Shown piece by piece: positions 12,979 through 14,698 of a stretch of DNA of 14,698 nucleotides. A program made the translations under genes and the position numbers. Position 1 is the first letter of the stretch. Each line of letters opens with the position of its first letter. Under the pieces are notes generated by a model, which did no database searches, was not told the DNA's origin, and saw nothing but the letters and a program-made list of their open reading frames with translations. Source of the stretch: AC-32 sp035455605 (GTDB lineage Bacteria > Actinomycetota > Thermoleophilia > Gaiellales > Gaiellaceae); contig DATIER010000109.1 of assembly GCA_035455605.1 (NCBI GenBank), positions 1 to 14,698 on the forward strand, given 5' to 3'.

Positions 12979-13284
12979 GTGACGTACATCATCGCCGAGC
13001 CCTGCATCGACATCAAAGACCTGTCCTGCGTGGACGTCTGCCCGGTCGACTGCATCCACGAGTTCGAGCGCATCCTGGTGATCGACCCCGAGGAGTGCAT
13101 CGACTGCGGCGCCTGCGAGCCGGAGTGCCCGGTCGAGGCGATCTTCCCGGAGGACGCGCTGCCGGCGAAGTGGGAGCCGTTCGTGAAGATCAACTACGCC
13201 TACGGCGACGGCGCCGACGTGATCAACAAGCTCACGGACGAGTACGCCACCGAGCACAACGTCCAGAACGAGCCGCTCGAGTAG
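12979..13284 (+). CDS. fdxA: 7Fe (3Fe-4S/4Fe-4S) ferredoxin, FdxA type
   Basis: This is a small cytoplasmic electron carrier. The 101-aa product begins TYIIAEPC like actinobacterial FdxA proteins. Its eight Cys (9, 17, 21, 25, 40, 43, 46, 50) match the Azotobacter FdI pattern shifted by one: Cys9, Cys17 and Cys50 for the 3Fe-4S cluster, Cys21, Cys40, Cys43 and Cys46 for the 4Fe-4S cluster, and Cys25 free. The acidic C-terminal part from about residue 60 is typical of the long 7Fe form. GTG 12979 is chosen because it gives the canonical N-terminus. Partners could include cytochromes P450 or other oxidoreductases; none is in the window apart from the truncated flavoprotein at the end. Confidence 0.95.
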   Translation: MTYIIAEPCIDIKDLSCVDVCPVDCIHEFERILVIDPEECIDCGACEPECPVEAIFPEDALPAKWEPFVKINYAYGDGADVINKLTDEYATEHNVQNEPLE

Positions 13285-13354
13285 TTTCCTGCGGGGCCGG
13301 GCGGCGCTCCGGAAGGTGGCGCGACGAGCGGCCGCTTCACCTGGAAGCTGAGCG

Positions 13355-13465
13355 ATGCGACTCCCCGGCGCGGACGTCGCGCGCGTCGTCGACCAGATCG
13401 CTGCCGGGCTCGAGCGCGGTACGTTCGCGCAGCCGTCCGGGGCCGACTTCCTGGGCCTGCAGTGA
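13355..13465 (+). CDS. Tiny ORF, 36 aa; possible gene remnant
   Basis: No function is recognised. The short frame encodes a helix-like segment DVARVVDQIAAGLERGTF and a short tail. The G/C-ending codons look coding, but a stop in frame lies directly upstream, so it is not the end of a visible longer gene. It could be a remnant of an inactivated gene, a small protein, or chance. The rest of the spacer 13285-13557 holds no gene that I can support. Confidence 0.25.
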   Translation: MRLPGADVARVVDQIAAGLERGTFAQPSGADFLGLQ

Positions 13466-13523
13466 TCGCCATCCTGCGACCGCGGCCCGGCGCCGATCCG
13501 GAGTTAGAAATCCGGCTTCGCGG

Positions 13524-13556
13524 GGATCGGTCCTCCAAGCAACCGAGGAGGGATCC
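13524..13556 (+). promoter_or_regulatory. Hairpin sequestering the ribosome-binding site
   Basis: GGATC (13524-13528) pairs with GATCC (13552-13556), and CCTCC (13532-13536) pairs with GGAGG (13547-13551), leaving a three-base bulge GGT and a ten-base loop. The GGAGG is the core of the SD for ATG 13558, so a folded mRNA would hide the ribosome-binding site up to two bases from the start codon. A smaller stem CCGGA/TCCGG lies upstream (13498-13502 with 13511-13515). Confidence 0.55.
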
Positions 13557-13557
13557 G

Positions 13558-13893
13558 ATGCCCCAGCAAGCGTGGAGCGACAAGCGGGAGCGGCAGTACG
13601 AGCACATCAAGGAGAGCGAGCTCGACCAGGGCCGCTCCGAGGATCGTGCCGAGGAGATCGCGGCCCGGACCGTGAACAAGGAGCGGGCACGCAGCGGCGA
13701 GGCGCGCGAGTCGTCGCGCCTCTCGCGCGAGGACATGTCCTCGGGCCGCCGCGGCGGCCGCCGGTCGGGCACCGACCGCGAGAAGGGGCGCACGAAGGAG
13801 CAGCTGTACAACGAGGCGAAGCGGATGAACATCGACGGCCGCTCGCGGATGAACAAGCAGCAGCTCCAGCGCGCGGTCGACCGCAGGAAGTAG
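13558..13893 (+). CDS. Plasmid-stabilisation-like basic protein with Rho_N-like C-terminus
   Basis: The product is 111 aa, highly charged and probably largely disordered or helical. The N-terminal half (SDKRERQYEHIKESEL, then RAEEIAARTVNKERAR) matches small bacterial proteins often labelled 'plasmid stabilization protein', a label that does not prove function. The C-terminal 30 or so residues (about 79-111, KEQLYNEAKRMNIDGRSRMNK) resemble the Rho N-terminal/SAP-like helical module, which binds nucleic acid. ATG 13558 is supported by GAGGAGG seven bases upstream. The frame stays open to GTG 13462 but the extension is not protein-like. The strong SD and hairpin leader suggest post-transcriptional control. 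It is chromosomal here; no plasmid genes are nearby. Confidence 0.85.
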   Translation: MPQQAWSDKRERQYEHIKESELDQGRSEDRAEEIAARTVNKERARSGEARESSRLSREDMSSGRRGGRRSGTDREKGRTKEQLYNEAKRMNIDGRSRMNKQQLQRAVDRRK

Positions 13894-13901
13894 CCCGTCG
13901 G

Positions 13902-13907
13902 TAAGCT
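13902..13907 (+). promoter_or_regulatory. Putative -10 hexamer of the VOC gene (leaderless)
   Basis: TAAGCT ends 7 bases before GTG 13915 in the 21-base gap after the previous gene. No SD is seen. Confidence 0.45.
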
Positions 13908-13914
13908 CCGGCCC

Positions 13915-14610
13915 GTGCAGCCGGAGACGCTCGACCACGTCGCGCTCTGGGTCGTCGACCGCGACCGCATCGCCGACTTCGTCACCACGAAGGCGGGGAT
14001 GCACGTAGTCGACCGGACGGACGCGTTCACGCTCGTGGGCTCCGACGCACGGCGCGGCAAGCTGACCCTGTTCGCGGCGGACGGGACGCGTGAGCGGGGT
14101 GCCCTGAAGCACGTCGCGCTCCGCGTGTCGAGCCTCGACGAGGCGCTCGGCGACCTGAACGGGTCGGTCGAGCGCCCGCGCGCGGGCGAGGCGTACGTCG
14201 ACGTCTCCGAGGGGTTGCGGCTCGGGTTCGTCGAGGCCCCGACGGAGGTCGAGTACGACCTCGACCACGTCGCTCTCTACTCGCGCTCGCCCGAGCAGAC
14301 CGCGCGCGAGTACGAGTCGCTCGGGTTCTCGGCGGCGGCGCCGGGCCCGTCGGGGGCGCCGCGGGTCGAGGTCGGCGGCGCGTTCGTCGAGTTCCACGAC
14401 GGCCAGCCGGGTGATCCCGAGCGGCCGCTCCTGAACCACCTGGCGGTTCGAGTCGAGTCGGCCGAGCAGCACATCGAGGCCGCGCGTGAGCTCGGGCTCG
14501 AGATCGACAACATCGTCGACGCCGCGAACACGTACGCGGTCTTCGTCTGGGGGCCGGAGCGCGTGCGGGTCGAATACGTCGAGCACAAGCCGACGTTCTC
14601 CCTCACCTAG
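13915..14610 (+). CDS. Tandem VOC-superfamily protein (glyoxalase/dioxygenase-like)
   Basis: VOC proteins are metal enzymes with paired beta-alpha-beta-beta-beta units, including glyoxalase I and extradiol dioxygenases. The 231-aa product has two VOC units: about 5-110, with LDHVALWV (His8), LKHVALRV (His66) and GFVEAP (Glu107); and about 115-226, with LDHVALYS (His118), LNHLAVRV (His175) and RVEYVEHKPTF (Glu220). Both units keep His/Glu ligand candidates, and unit two has the ending typical of the family. The substrate is not predictable. GTG 13915 gives the canonical start. The FAD oxidoreductase starts directly after its TAG, so the two are likely cotranscribed. Confidence 0.88.
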   Translation: MQPETLDHVALWVVDRDRIADFVTTKAGMHVVDRTDAFTLVGSDARRGKLTLFAADGTRERGALKHVALRVSSLDEALGDLNGSVERPRAGEAYVDVSEGLRLGFVEAPTEVEYDLDHVALYSRSPEQTAREYESLGFSAAAPGPSGAPRVEVGGAFVEFHDGQPGDPERPLLNHLAVRVESAEQHIEAARELGLEIDNIVDAANTYAVFVWGPERVRVEYVEHKPTFSLT

Positions 14611-14698
14611 GTGCTGATCTTCGGCGCCGGCCTGGCCGGCCTCGTCGCCGCGGCGCGGGCGCGCGAGCTCGGCGCCGAGCCGACCGTGCTGGAGAAGG
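14611..14698 (+). CDS. FAD-dependent oxidoreductase, N-terminal fragment (3' end outside window)
   Basis: Only 29 codons are present. They form a dinucleotide-binding strand-loop-helix: LIFGAGLAGLVAAARARELG, with the GxGxxG motif GAGLAG, followed by AEPTVLEK, where the Glu should bind the ribose of FAD. This matches flavoproteins of the fumarate reductase/succinate dehydrogenase or ketosteroid dehydrogenase type. The GTG immediately follows the TAG of the VOC gene with no spacer, and no start further upstream in frame is possible because of that stop. The substrate class cannot be told from this fragment. Confidence 0.85.
   Translation, partial: MLIFGAGLAGLVAAARARELGAEPTVLEK

Noticed and set aside
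13462..13557. GTG start that would extend the stabilisation-like protein by 32 residues
   Set aside because: The extension is not protein-like and ATG 13558 has a strong SD at correct spacing.
13504..14586. 360-aa minus-strand open frame
   Set aside because: Antisense to the stabilisation-like and VOC genes, with low-complexity Arg/Leu/Val/Asp content and no domain.
1..14698. CRISPR, tRNA/rRNA, IS elements, toxin-antitoxin pairs, phage genes or defence systems
   Set aside because: No repeat-spacer array, cloverleaf, transposase or nuclease/effector motif was seen. The 'stabilisation' protein has no toxin partner here.

Overview
The window is very GC-rich and almost fully coding, with many GTG starts, 4-base stop/start overlaps and short gaps between genes. 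Gene content (eno, ftsB and DUF501 in a row, a 7Fe FdxA-type ferredoxin, a BldC-like helix-turn-helix, an F420/PPOX-type oxidoreductase, SpoIIE/GAF phosphatase, CcdA/CcmH) points to an actinobacterium (Actinomycetota). The small lineage proteins suggest a deep branch such as Thermoleophilia/Gaiellales; that rank is inference, not proof. I see no rRNA, tRNA, CRISPR array, insertion sequence or phage gene. It reads as a chromosomal core region.

Layout. 1-3013 (+): the end of enolase, pyruvate kinase, the divisome protein FtsB/DivIC, DUF501, an unknown 104-aa protein and a 68-aa single-span membrane protein. 3057-4171 (+): an unusual HTH-receiver fusion regulator, then a PAP2 phosphatase that probably starts at CTG. 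4107-5057: a four-span membrane protein (-) and a zinc-ribbon protein (+) fired from a 30-bp divergent gap, then a small membrane protein (-) whose 3' end overlaps the zinc-ribbon gene. 5058-5825: a stem-loop-rich spacer, a four-span membrane protein (-) with a strong Shine-Dalgarno sequence, and a divergent control region. 5826-9163 (+): an 880-aa multi-GAF SpoIIE phosphatase coupled to a glycerophosphodiester phosphodiesterase. 9183-11868 (+): an L,D-transpeptidase and a cytochrome c maturation/thiol-redox set (TlpA/CcmG-like, CcmH, CcdA). 11865-12583 (-): DUF309 and a PPOX-class oxidoreductase. 12644-13284 (+): a degenerate receiver protein and a 7Fe ferredoxin. 13285-13893 (+): a 273-base spacer with a tiny ORF and a hairpin that covers a ribosome-binding site, then a plasmid-stabilisation-like basic protein. 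13915-14698 (+): a tandem VOC protein, directly abutted by the start of an FAD-dependent oxidoreductase.

Two themes cut across the window. First, most transcription-unit heads have no Shine-Dalgarno sequence but carry a TANNNT-like hexamer 6-9 bases before the start codon, the mark of leaderless transcription; two genes with strong SD sequences (5646 on minus, 13558 on plus) stand out. Second, signalling genes are scattered without partners: a BldC-like HTH-receiver, a receiver that lost its acidic pair, and a GAF-SpoIIE phosphatase, with no histidine kinase, anti-sigma factor or STAS antagonist nearby. I found no obvious multi-gene novel system; the best candidates for new biology are the HTH-receiver fusion, the SD-sequestering hairpin, and the overlapping convergent/divergent gene layouts.
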